Assembly: GCA_023053545.1 (NCBI GenBank)
Contig: JAKZAN010000007.1
Location: 9,796,001 to 9,860,000, forward strand
From: Lepidurus packardi
Lineage: Eukaryota; Arthropoda; Branchiopoda; Notostraca; Triopsidae
Direction of reading: 5' to 3'
Length of the DNA: 64,000 bases
Below are positions 1 through 10,640 of the stretch, in pieces (positions within the stretch are counted from its first letter, which is position 1; each line of letters opens with the position of its first letter). The notes under the pieces were generated by a model. It had not been told where the DNA came from. It was given only the letters and a program-made list of their open reading frames with translations, and searched no databases. Position numbers and translations under genes: made by a program.

Positions 1-1019
1 CTTGCTATTCCAAAGAATCTACCTCCTCAAGATGACAATCCCATTACTCTTTGTAAGCTATCGAGGGATGAGCAGTGCAGTAAAATTTACAATAACTTAA
101 AAACCTGCAAAGCAGGAAAGTAATCGCTAGTAGAGCTTCCCATTACTGTAGCGAAGAAGATTATTTTGGGTATAAAGAAAGGTTTGGTTGGGTTAAAATC
201 TAACTGAATAACGTCAAAAGATGAGAACAGGAAGAAATAGAGAGAGAAGAGGAAGCAATAATAGGATCAGTTAAGGGTTTTCCGGCCTATAAGATACTGC
301 CTAAGCTTTCCGGTACGTGCTTGTACTATGATGTTTATACACGTACGTATGTTTTACGCTTCGAGAGGAAAACATGCCAGGATGCAGGATTGATATGTCT
401 ATTGATATGAAACAAACGTAAGGCTTTTTTTGACTCAATCTTAAGGTCCACCAGATGCCCAAAGACGACTCAAGACGGACGTGAGACAGTGGCAAAGGAA
501 GGAAGGAGCATGTCAGGATCTCTAGCGACATAAGAGTATTGTTTAACAGTCCAATCAGCTATATATCTAGACATAATGCAGATATGGATAAATTTCTGCA
601 TGTTATACCTTGCTACGTGTGTTTATGCATGCGGAAACAAGGGAAGGGACGCGTGTTCTTAACATATGGGGGAAAAAATGAATCAAAATAATCCATTTGA
701 CTTTGAAAAGATTCCCACTTTGAAGCCAAAGAAAGATATGTAACCAAACACGGAAAGAACAAAAATGTAAAGAGAATTGTTCTCTTCGGAATCTCTAAAG
801 CTTTTTTTTTAAAATTCAATTAGGTGAAAGACGTATTGTTGAATACATGAATAGAACTGGCCGAAACTGTCTGCAGTGTGGCGTTTTATAAGATTATTCG
901 AATCATCTGTATATCTTATAAGTTTTTAATTTAACTTGTTTTTCGTAAATTTTATCAGAAATATTGCTATTTTTCGGCAATGGGACACAAGGACGACTCG
1001 AAAAATGGACTCCGTGTTA

Positions 1020-1145
1020 CCCGACACAAGGACGACGGGTCCCGACACAAGGACGCCGGCTCCCGACACAAGGACGACGGGTCCCGACACAAGGACGCCG
1101 GGTCCCGACACAAGGACAACGAGTCCCGACAGAAGGACCTAGGCC
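1020..1145. repeat. 21-bp minisatellite, six copies
   Basis: Units begin at 1020, 1041, 1062, 1083, 1104 and 1125, each starting CCCGACACAAGGAC. A degenerate unit precedes the array near 982 and another follows near 1144. The period is a multiple of three and the unit has no stop in several frames, so overlapping frames stay open on both strands. These frames encode repeats such as PDTRTTG or SRHKDDG and should not be read as proteins. The array is GC- and CpG-rich compared with its AT-rich surroundings. Confidence 0.9.
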
Positions 1146-1427
1146 CCGACATAAAGCGATTAAGCCAATTAGTATGTGGAATTAGAAGTGATTAAGCAGT
1201 ATTAAAGGACATGCCACAAGGCTAGGTTAGGTTACGATAGGTTAGGCGTCTTTCTGTCGGTGTCCCTAATCCTTGTGGTGTATTTTAAATATGGTTCAAG
1301 CACCTCCCTCTTGTGCTTAACGAATGAGCAGAGACTGTTTTAACCCGAAATTCTATTGGTCTCTTAAAAGATTATGGACCTGGCGTCCTTCTGTCAGGAC
1401 CAGAAGTTCTTGTGTCTGCTTCCCACT

Positions 1428-1481
1428 TTTTCTAATTCTTTTCTGATTTTCTAATTAGAAAATCAGAAAAAAATTAGAAAA
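1428..1481. repeat. 54-bp near-perfect palindrome
   Basis: Two 27-base arms (1428-1454 and 1455-1481) are reverse complements of each other with one mismatch and no loop. The centre is CTAATTAG. The arms are AT-rich. The sequence could form a cruciform, or a hairpin in RNA. Confidence 0.85.
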
Positions 1482-1716
1482 ATTATACCAGAGACCATAA
1501 CTTTTTTGGCAGTGTGGAAGTTGTTTGGGTGTATTGTTTCTATTGTATAGAATCCACGAAACTATTCTAAAGTTAAATGTTAATTGTCCAAAAATAATGC
1601 TAATAACCCAAGTGTTTATGAAGGAGCTGTTTGGAATCTAAAGTTTGAAAACGTGATTTACTAAAGCCCAGAGCAGTTTTCCGTTTTGTATGTACTGTAA
1701 ACTTTCTTTGGTTTAG

Positions 1717-4700
1717 GTACTGGGCAGTAACAAGTATTGATTACGTCCAAAAACGGACCCGGGAGCGAGTGCTGCTTATAATCGCAGGCGTATGGTGTGC
1801 CTCATTGTTAATTTCGCTCGGTCCAATGTTTGGTTGGAAAGACTCGAAATGGTATGAGCGTGTATTGGTCTTCAAGATGTGTATGGTGAGCCAAGACGTC
1901 GCATATCAGGTACTTTTGCAAGTCCTATTTTCCTTATACTAATCCTGTACTTCAATCATTTAGTTTCCTATTAGTTTAACCTAATACGATTCTATAAACT
2001 ACAATAATGTTATGATTTTAAGACACTACATTCTATACATTCCATTTAGTCATCTTTTATTTTTCGTTACGTTACGTTCGTTTTTTTTCTTTATTTTTCT
2101 TTAAGTTCGAATTTCAGATTTTATTACGCATGTTATGATTATAAACACTCGAATAATATAAGATATAAATTAGTACTGGGTAAACCTCTTTAACTCAGCT
2201 TTTGTTTCTCTTTACAATTCTTTAAATTTTTTTCTCTTAGATTATAGTATTCACATTGCTTGTATACTTCTATACATTTGGCAGAATATAGTTATACAAA
2301 GCCGGCTTAAACCCATGCGACTTTGAGACTAAATATCTAAGGAGGACTTTTCTCGAGTCCTTTGAACTTGAAAGGGTTTTAAGGGATACGAAACTTGAAA
2401 GTAACTCTAGAAGCTGTAGAAGAAGACAGTTAGAGCTGACAAAGAGCCAAAGTTGGAGCCGTTAGAGCAAAAACACCGAAGAACAAAAAGCCCATTTGTC
2501 TTCCTGTTTTGTCGGAATAAAATCGGAAAAGTTACAACTTCACTTGTGGCCGTTACGTAATTGCACTCAGCACTTCTTTATAAAAAAAACAAAAAAAAAA
2601 TTCAGAAATTAAGCCCCTTTACTACCCTTCTGCCTCTTTTGGACAGATTCCAAGACATTACATTCTAATCATTCATTCTAACTCAAAACATTCTAAACAC
2701 TCTAAACATTATAATCTCTAAACATTCATTCATTCTCTCTAAACATTCATTCTAATCCTTGTAATTATACCATAAGTACTATTACATGATTACGTAAGTA
2801 CTATTACTATTACATACAGTATTACATAAAAAAAAAAGAAAATAATGTGCGTTGATAAGAAAGACCTGTTTAGTATTAACGACGTCAAAAGAAACTTTCA
2901 TCTCCTAATGGCCCTGACTTTATTTGCTCCATGATTTTCTTATGGAGCACTCCGATGATTCAGTAATGTCATCGTTATTACTGCGTCTGAACCTCTATAC
3001 CTTCTTACCCTATGACATTAAATTTTTGCTGTTGGCTATTCTCTTTCAACGCAAGTCGGCCACCCATCTACTGTTAAGTGGCCATTGCTCGCGACAAAGT
3101 TTTATAGGTTAGGGAAATGACGCAACAGAAAGGATTTTTCTGCACCCTTGATATCGCCGAGGGATCAGAGTGCCACATTTCTCCTTAGCCATACACCCCG
3201 CCATCACAGTTTTTATGGAACTAGCGAGCTTAGTGGCCAAAGTCAACCATATATACAAGAAGCTTGCCGCTGTTGCAAAAGCTAGAGCAAGTACACGCAT
3301 GTCCTAACGTAAAAAGGGGGAGAAAAATGGAAAAAAAAGCGTTTCCTAAGCTACCGGAATCAAGGGACCGGAATCATGATGCTCCCCATAAATGCATTTT
3401 CCCTTCAAACAATTATCTCGCCCGTTGAACGGTCCACCAACATGTGCATAGCAAACTTGTGGGATCTTGCTGGGTCAACTAAAGCAGGAACTCACGCTTC
3501 AAGCATACGCGTCTCTTTACGATGGACTTTATACTTTATCTTCAGCTTTGCTAATCATTGATCATCATTCTGGTTGAATAAGTAACGTCATGGGGTTCCG
3601 AGTTCCGAAGATTCTATTTGTAGCAAAGGAAAGCAGTGATTAACTGGTTGGGATCTTACAAGTTTAAAATTTATAATAGACTCTTACTAACAGTTTACCA
3701 ACTCATGAAGCCAGTCTTCAATTCTCAATCTTTTTAGTTCTTTAATTGACTAAGATTACTCGGCATGTTCCGATTTGTCATACTTGAAGAGATATTTCCG
3801 CTAGTTTTGCAGTATAAAGCGTGGCTTCTTTCTGGAATATATTAATCGTTTACATAGCGTAAGAAATGTATGAAATACCCCATGTTAGATGCCTGCTTAA
3901 CTCTAGGTTAAACACGACCTAACGTTTTTTGGTGAGTGTCAACCTGATGTGATATATTATCTAAAAAGAAAGGATTAAACATCCCTTGTTGCTAAGTAAA
4001 GAGAGTAAATATTACTTACATGAATAGCTCAAGCAGTTTAGGATTCAAAACTCAGTTGAGCGTAAGCGTACAATAACTCTTTATCACTAATATCAAGTTG
4101 AAATGAAACACACTGCTAGATTAAATGATTTAAAGAGAAACTTAAGGCGATTTGAACGGTTTTCTTGCCTTGTAACTCGGGACGACGGAATTTTTTAAAA
4201 GACCAAGAATACAACAGGAGGAGCGAGATCCCTTCTTCTAAGGCTAAAGTATGACAGTGCGAGGAATATCTACGGTGGCGCCTTCAGCGCTACTTTCAAA
4301 AACTGGGAAGCACAGATTTACAATAAATGTAATATTCATTGTTATTCATTGTAATATTCATTGTTATAAATGTAATATTCATTTTTCCCGTATAACTTAG
4401 CTTGTTGATGGGAAAGCGTCACAGATGGCAGTGACGTTTGTTATTGTTTTTGCGAAAGCCTTGGCTACGAAAGTAAGAAAAGAATTGAAAACCATTGTGC
4501 GAGTAACCATTTAACCGCGGATTCTTTCGTTGACACTTGTTAGCCCATTCGTAACTGGAAGCGTAGTAACTTACATAATAAAATAATCTTTGCATACCTA
4601 AGTTAATGTAGGGTAATTTAAGAAAATTGACTAGAGTAATCATAAAGGCGTATTTTAACCTTCTTAACTTACCTTAATAATATTAGGATAAGTCTGAATA

Positions 4701-5547
4701 AGTCTAAATCACGCACGTACACGTACCCAGTGCACTGGGAAGAGTGACGCACGAACTTGCACGTTAATCTTCCATTAGCTGGAGGTTAAATAGCATAGCA
4801 TGTAGCAAACATCCTGACAACCGTGTGAATCCTCTGTCTTTTATCAAAACAACAAAACTACTACATAAATCTACACCTAAACAGGTTGCTAATCTTGATT
4901 CTGATCCTTGGTTCTTATTTCTCTCGCAGATCTTTGCTACCGTCTCCACGTTCTACCTTCCCTTGGCCGTTATTTTGTTCCTTTACTGGCGGATTTTCCT
5001 AACGGCTCAAAAGCGGATTCGCCGGAAGATTGGCGTCAATGCTCAAAGCATAATGGCGCTCGCACGGCCGCCTACGACCATCTCCGAAGCCGCCATTTTG
5101 TCCGCTAACCACGACAGTCCTGAGAAAGTGTCTTCAGGAGAAGTGACGGAAGAGGTCGTCCAATCGTACGTCACGCAGCTAAGCCGCGTGGGCACTAAAT
5201 GTGGTCGTTCCACGTGTCCAAAGTCCTCCAAAGAGTCTGAGAAGGAGCGAAAAGCCGCCAAAACCTTGGCCATCATAACTGGAGTGTTTATCGTCTGCTG
5301 GCTGCCCTTTTTCGTGGTGGCGTTCATGATGCCTTTGTGTCAAACTTGCGTGTTCCATGAATTCATGTTGTCTTTCTTTCTCTGGTTAGGCTACTGCAAC
5401 TCGACTATCAACCCCATTGTCTACACTATCTTCAACCCTTCTTTCCGGGTAGCATTCAAGAAATTGCTACGATTAGACAGAAATAGGCGGCGTGAACAGT
5501 TTCTGGCTGAACGTAGTGCGAGAGCCTCAACCTTTTCCGTTGCTTAA
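1717..5547 (+). CDS. 5-HT1-like serotonin receptor (class A GPCR), 3' part
   Basis: Two exons are visible: 1717-1909 and 4930-5547, joined in phase 0 across a 3.0 kb GT-AG intron. The first exon completes the Arg codon of DRY, runs [10 protein letters not shown] through TM4, and ends in the ECL2 stretch [10 protein letters not shown]. The second carries TM5 ([14 protein letters not shown]), a short third intracellular loop of about 80 residues, TM6 with CWLPFF, TM7 with NPIVY, and a short basic C-tail. Members of this family sense serotonin at the plasma membrane and usually couple to Gi/o. The exons encoding TM1-TM3, including the amine-binding Asp of TM3, are not in the window. The neighbour at 10.6-21.8 kb is a convergent paralogue that shares the intron in the DRY Arg codon but lacks the intron after VAYQ. 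The intron holds simple AT-rich repeats near 2655-2770 and 4318-4385. The class call is firm; the subtype is inferred, and a related amine receptor remains possible. Confidence 0.85.
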
Positions 5548-5709
5548 ATCGTATATGTCAAAAAAAAAAAGAATTTATAAAAATGGTTTCTGGTAAAAGT
5601 TTTAGGCGATTTTATTATATTGTAGCTCAATCAATTTTGTCCAGTGTACCCCAAATGTTTACCATATCGGTTGGTTTGAAAGTTAATGAACGTTTGTGAG
5701 ATGGAGAGA

Positions 5710-5715
5710 AATAAA
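5710..5715 (+). promoter_or_regulatory. Polyadenylation signal of receptor gene 1
   Basis: This is the canonical AATAAA, about 160 bases after the stop codon of the first receptor gene. Confidence 0.5.
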
Positions 5716-8410
5716 TTTTATCTTCTATTGCTTCTGTTTTAATTCTTGAAGTTTCTTCCATTTAGGAAACTAGAAATGATTTCCAAATCTCTTCAAGGAA
5801 TCTTAAGTGTCTAAGGATTGTTTACTAGATGTTTTAGTTAAATTTTGTTGTACTATTTACGTTGTCAAAGTCTAGAGTTGTCCGTTAATCGAAGGGAGGG
5901 AATAGATCTTTGCACAAGAAACCTTTGAACTTCCCTTTGAAAGTTGACCGTCCATAATAGGGTTCACGATTGTTGGGGACGCGACGTGAGTTCCCTTTGT
6001 TGAGCAAAAGCAAGGAGCATCAAAGGAGAAACCGCAATTGTGGGTTCGTAAAATGCCAACGATCTCCGTGAACTCCGAATGCCATCTACAGATCCATGGG
6101 AAATCCAATATAAGGATATACAGCACACACAAGAAGCTTGCAGCATTTGGCAGTAATAGAATCACGATTGCAAAGAAAGAAAGATTTATCCGCTTGTTGA
6201 AGGGAAGCCAGAGTTATCACGATTGCAAATAATGGAATCAACACTCCATTTTGTTCCTTCTTCCAACGTTAGATGGCGAGATGCTGCAGTGATTTCCGGA
6301 TTCCTTCATCTCCTTGGCGCGCGGAAATCCAAATACGGTAAAGGAAACCTTAAAAAGATATAAAGTTAAATACGACAATAACTTATCTCACTCAAGCTTC
6401 GTGTTTGGACAATTTAATGGGATCACTAAATCAGCTTTTCGTTCGTCAGGATTTTCATTTTCATTTCATAGCCCCAGTAAAAGTTTTACAAGGAATTAAC
6501 TATTAAATGCTATTTTAGGTAAGGAATGATTTTATTACAGTCGTAATAAGTCGCTAAACAGTCGCTATCTAATAAGGAAATCTATCCTTTAAATTCCTTT
6601 TTAAGCCAAATCTGTTTTACATCCTATTAATTCATATTTAAATACATATGCTGCCTTACATATTTAACTATTATAGTCAAAACGCGAGGGCCTACAATGA
6701 TTATTCACGAAAATAGAAATGGAGCTCCTAATTACCTGTCTTTTGAACTGTAAACACTACTGTCCGTCTTGTGGTTAATTTTAAAACAATTTAAAACAAG
6801 CTCGTTTGTATCGACCCGCACAGGTTCCTTCTTGCGGTTCGGCTTCCTAGCCTTTCAGGCCCGTAGCCCTCTCGAGCAGCTTGCTTGTTGCTTTGAGTTG
6901 CGATCGCCCCAGTTGCGGGTCAGCAAATCTCAAGCTAAGCGCTTCAAACTACTCATAAACATTCGTAGACAAAGCAAAACAAGACAATAAAAAATAAGTC
7001 TACCTTCAAAAGCTCCTTAAGATTTTATTTTGAAAATAAGTATCACTATAAATTTATTGGCCACTTTCAATAACACATTCATGACAAAACAATCCGTTTG
7101 AGCCAGCACCAGATTTTTGACATTACCGGATGAGTGACCGTTAGAGCGTCTGTATGCCACGTGTTTACTCTTTGATTTCAACGCGCTGCAGTGACGCTTC
7201 AACCTTCTTTTCTTTACTGTGCAACAAATTATAGCCATTTCTGACAGTAATGGCTTAAAATTTTCATAGTTAAGTTACGAAGCTTTATAATTCAACGAAT
7301 TATACGTAACGCATGTTAAAGTACTCTACGACGCTTCTGCTTAAACCACGTGACCTTCTTGAACCAGCCAACCAAAGACGACTTTGAAGGTACGCCATTT
7401 TTCTTTTACCAAACTTAATTCCCCGTTGGTTTTCCATTCTAAACGCGCTCCAGGACTCTCAGAATTCAAAAACCCCGCAAATAATCTAATTAAAAATTCA
7501 TTTTGATGAACCTGTGTTTGTAGCATGAATATTCCCTGCCAAGCTCCAAAATTAAACAGATTTGAACGTCTTAATGCACACCATGGCAACACTACCGATT
7601 TCCCTGTGTTAAAAAAAATGAATCGATAAAAGTCACCATGCTGAGAAGATAATCACTTAAGTGCATGAAAACGACTTCTAATTTCCCTTAGAAATGCTTT
7701 ATGAGGCTTGGGTGTCGGCCATTTTGGATAAATAACTTTATTATTTAAACCAGTCGTTATTTCCCCTCAGTAACCACTTTCTTCGTGGTCCCAAAGTTTA
7801 CTTTTGTGTTGACATCTTCTGCCCAGTGTTTCCTAGTTAACTAGGCACTAGTTAACTATTTCAACTCCCCTGTCACCAGCTTTCCGAAAAAATGACAATT
7901 TGTCCTGACAAGTCGGCCATTCCATTCCGATAACATTAGAGAGCACCTCATGTAGGCCGTGTAGTATATCTTGGGGAAACGTGGTAGGACAGGCATTGTA
8001 TCCTGTGGACAAAAGGAAAGGGGAGATGCAAGTTAAGGTGGTTACGGGTCCTGGGTTTTCTTTTCGAACTAAAGAGAAGCGCGTGAGAGTGAGAGAGAAA
8101 AATAAATAAGAAAAGATAGTGAAAAGAAAAAAGGAAGAAAGTACTGGCACTAGCCAAGACGGTGGATGATGTTGTGTTAAGGAAGAGCAAGATGAATTTC
8201 CCTTCCCTATGGTATCTTACGACCGAGCGAGGATAAAACTCCCCAAGTGCCAAAATGGATAAGAAAGAAAAATAAAAGATGGCCGCCGGATGTGTCCGGA
8301 TGCCACGGTAAAGCGCGCTTAAATCCAAAAGGAAAAGAAACTGTTTTTAAAATTTTATGAACCGCTTGGCTTAGCGTTTAAAGGAACCATAGAATTGTGT
8401 AAGAAAGATG
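5716..8410. other. Intergenic DNA between convergent receptor genes
   Basis: I see no coding exon with homology or convincing splice sites. Short frames here lack recognisable domains. The octamer ATTWCTGC that crowds the DNA to the right is absent here, so this stretch marks the left edge of that domain. Confidence 0.5.
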
Positions 8411-8810
8411 GATCAATTGCTTATGCATTTCTGCCTATTTCCCGTCGTATTGCTAGGGTGAGAAGAAATAAAGCTTTAACGTCTCCAGAAATAGATCTAG
8501 AGGGAAAGGGAGGGGAAATAAGACAGAAATTTGGCATGAAAAGCTGCTTAGCTGTACGCAGTAATTTTATCGAATGAGGCCGAGATAAGACATCAGGAAT
8601 ATTCATAGAAAGTGTTCCCTGAAAGGCTAGTAATTCGATATTTGCAGTAATAACTAGCCTTCGCAAGGATGAAACAAGACGCATTGATTTAAGCGCAGTA
8701 ATGCCTTAGCTCATTTTTGTAAAGCAGTCTTTCTTACTTGAGAACCTTGGCATATCTATATTTCTGCGTTGGTAAAGAATCTCACAGAATGAAAGCAATA
8801 CTGTTGGACT

Positions 8811-9075
8811 ATTACTGACTAAGAAATGTTGAATATTACAGCGGAACATCGTGTCGACTATTACTGCCGAAGAAATATGGTTGAATATTGCTGCGAATAT
8901 TACTGACTAAGAAATGTTAATTGTTACAGCGGAAAATCTTGTCGAATATTACTGCCGAAGAAATATGGTTGAATATTGCTGCGAATATTACTGACTAAGA
9001 AATGTTAATTGTTACAGCGGAAAATCTTGTCGAATATTACTGCCGAAGAAATATGTGGAATATTGCTGTTTCAGA
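8811..9075. repeat. 88-bp tandem repeat, three copies
   Basis: The string ATTACTGACTAAGAAATGTT starts at 8811 (with one substitution), 8899 and 8987, giving an exact 88-base period. Each unit also carries an ATTACTGCCGAAGAAATATG segment, so each adds one octamer. The second and third units are almost identical, which suggests recent expansion. Confidence 0.85.
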
Positions 9076-10245
9076 ATTACTGCCTCAGAAATACCCCTTT
9101 GTTAGTGACTATTATGGCCAAAGAAATATTGTTCAATATTACTGTTTCAGTATTACGGAAAAAATATGCTGGATAGTACTGCAGAAAACTTAACGTACAT
9201 TAAATGTATTGGATCAAGTGTCAAACTTGGATCGGGTCTTAGCGCTAACATAGTACATTTTTGAAAAATGTAATCACTGCGTCTGACAGCACATCACTTA
9301 TTATTTCTGCGCAGCACCAAAAGAGTCGTTTGCATATCTGGGAATGGAGTTTCTCACAGTCAAAGGGGCAATAAAATATAATATAATAAATAAATTTGCA
9401 CGGAGATTATATATGTCGACGTCAAGCAACAACTCGAGAGGTTTTTCGAACACTTTTGTACAACTTTTATTATCGTTTGTGTGTACGTTACTTTCACTAG
9501 TGTTTCACAAAGAAATTGTGTCTCGATGGAAATTTCGCCGAGCAGAAATAGCAAAACCCAAAATCCAATGGATCCTGAATGACACAGAAATGCCTTATAT
9601 GCGTTTATGCTAACTGGCAGTAATTTATCTCTGCCGACCGCAGAGTAATTCACACTTGATGATCCGCTACAGAACTTAGGAGACAAGTGAGGAATTAGCG
9701 CAAGAACTTTCCTTCTTGAAAAGGTTGTAAAGAAGGAATTTCCAAAGTTCTGCAACGATTGAGCATTTCTTCGTGGGCTTCTTCCGTAAAAGTAACGAGT
9801 TATTGGGAGCTTCGGGGTAATTGAAGGAACAGCGGGTAAGTCGCCATAACAAGAGCCCCTTTTTGGGCCAAAAAAAGGGGAGGGGGATTAGAAAAGGGGC
9901 TCAGATGCAAGTCGGCTTAGGAATAGCTTTTCGGAAGGTTTGACGGTGTTTCTGCCACACGGTCCTTTGTACGGATGAAGAGGCGTTCCACTTCATTTAG
10001 TCTGTCCGACAGAGTAACCCGATCGGGTGAAATTGGAGCTTCATACTTAACGCTTCACTTTCACGTAGGCCGATGTTTCAAAGGTATTTGCGGGCAGGAG
10101 TTCAGTAAGCACTTGCCAATACTTATCTGCAGAAATCAGAAGGACTGCACCAATAGCCTGCACCGGCAAGGCTCATTCGGCAGGAAGTTATCTCCCGTAG
10201 GTAGCACACCGAAGCTGTCACCGTATTGCTGGCCTAATAGAAATA

Positions 10246-10438
10246 GTACCGGCAATTACTTCAGTACAAACCGGCAATTCTTTTCACTCACACCGGTAAT
10301 TACACTGGAACCGACATTTCTTCACTCGTACCGGCAATTACTTCAGTACAACCGGCAATTTTTTTCACTCACACCGGTAATTTATACCCTTGAACCGACA
10401 TTTCTTCACTGGTACCGGCAATTTCTTCACTTTCAGTA
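10246..10438. repeat. 82-84 bp tandem repeat 3' of the 5-HT1 gene
   Basis: GTACCGGCAATT starts at 10246, 10328 and 10412, so there are about 2.3 units. Within a unit, related words (ACCGGCAATT, ACCGGTAATT, ACCGACATTT) alternate with TTCACTC-type spacers, so the unit itself is built of shorter sub-repeats. The array ends about 200 bases beyond the stop codon of the - strand 5-HT1 gene and may lie in its 3' UTR. Confidence 0.8.
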
Positions 10439-10640
10439 ACACGACTTCGATAGGGTTTAGATCGATGGACAGTTTGATTACTAGCAGATCACTTTAGAGG
10501 ACTGTAGTACTGCATTATCCAGTACTGCATTAGTGTATTACTGCCCGTATCAAGGGCAGTTGTATGAGATTCTTAGGTTCTATCGAAATCAGATCTTTTG
10601 TGGAAATGAGAATGCGACGGAAGGAGGAAAGCCTTTTACT

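Larger units (their letters stand above)
1..1716. other. Noncoding DNA upstream of receptor gene 1 exon, probably intron
   Basis: No coding exon is supported here on either strand. The receptor exon that starts at 1717 begins in the middle of the Arg codon of the DRY motif, so the exon carrying TM3 must lie upstream. I looked for the typical TM3 sequence on the + strand and did not find it, so it is probably outside the window. The stretch holds a 21-bp minisatellite at about 1020-1145, a 54-bp palindrome at 1428-1481, and a few TTAGG-like pentamers near 1221-1246. Short open frames over the minisatellite arise from its 21-bp period. Confidence 0.6.

Noticed and set aside
926..1195. Several overlapping open frames on both strands
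   Set aside because: They are by-products of the 21-bp minisatellite, whose unit has no stop in several frames.
1221..1246. TTAGG-like arthropod telomere repeat
   Set aside because: Only about three pentamers, not in a regular array; could be chance.
9360..9755. 131-codon - strand open frame
   Set aside because: No domain or homology that I recognise; lies in octamer-rich noncoding DNA and overlaps another open frame on the other strand.
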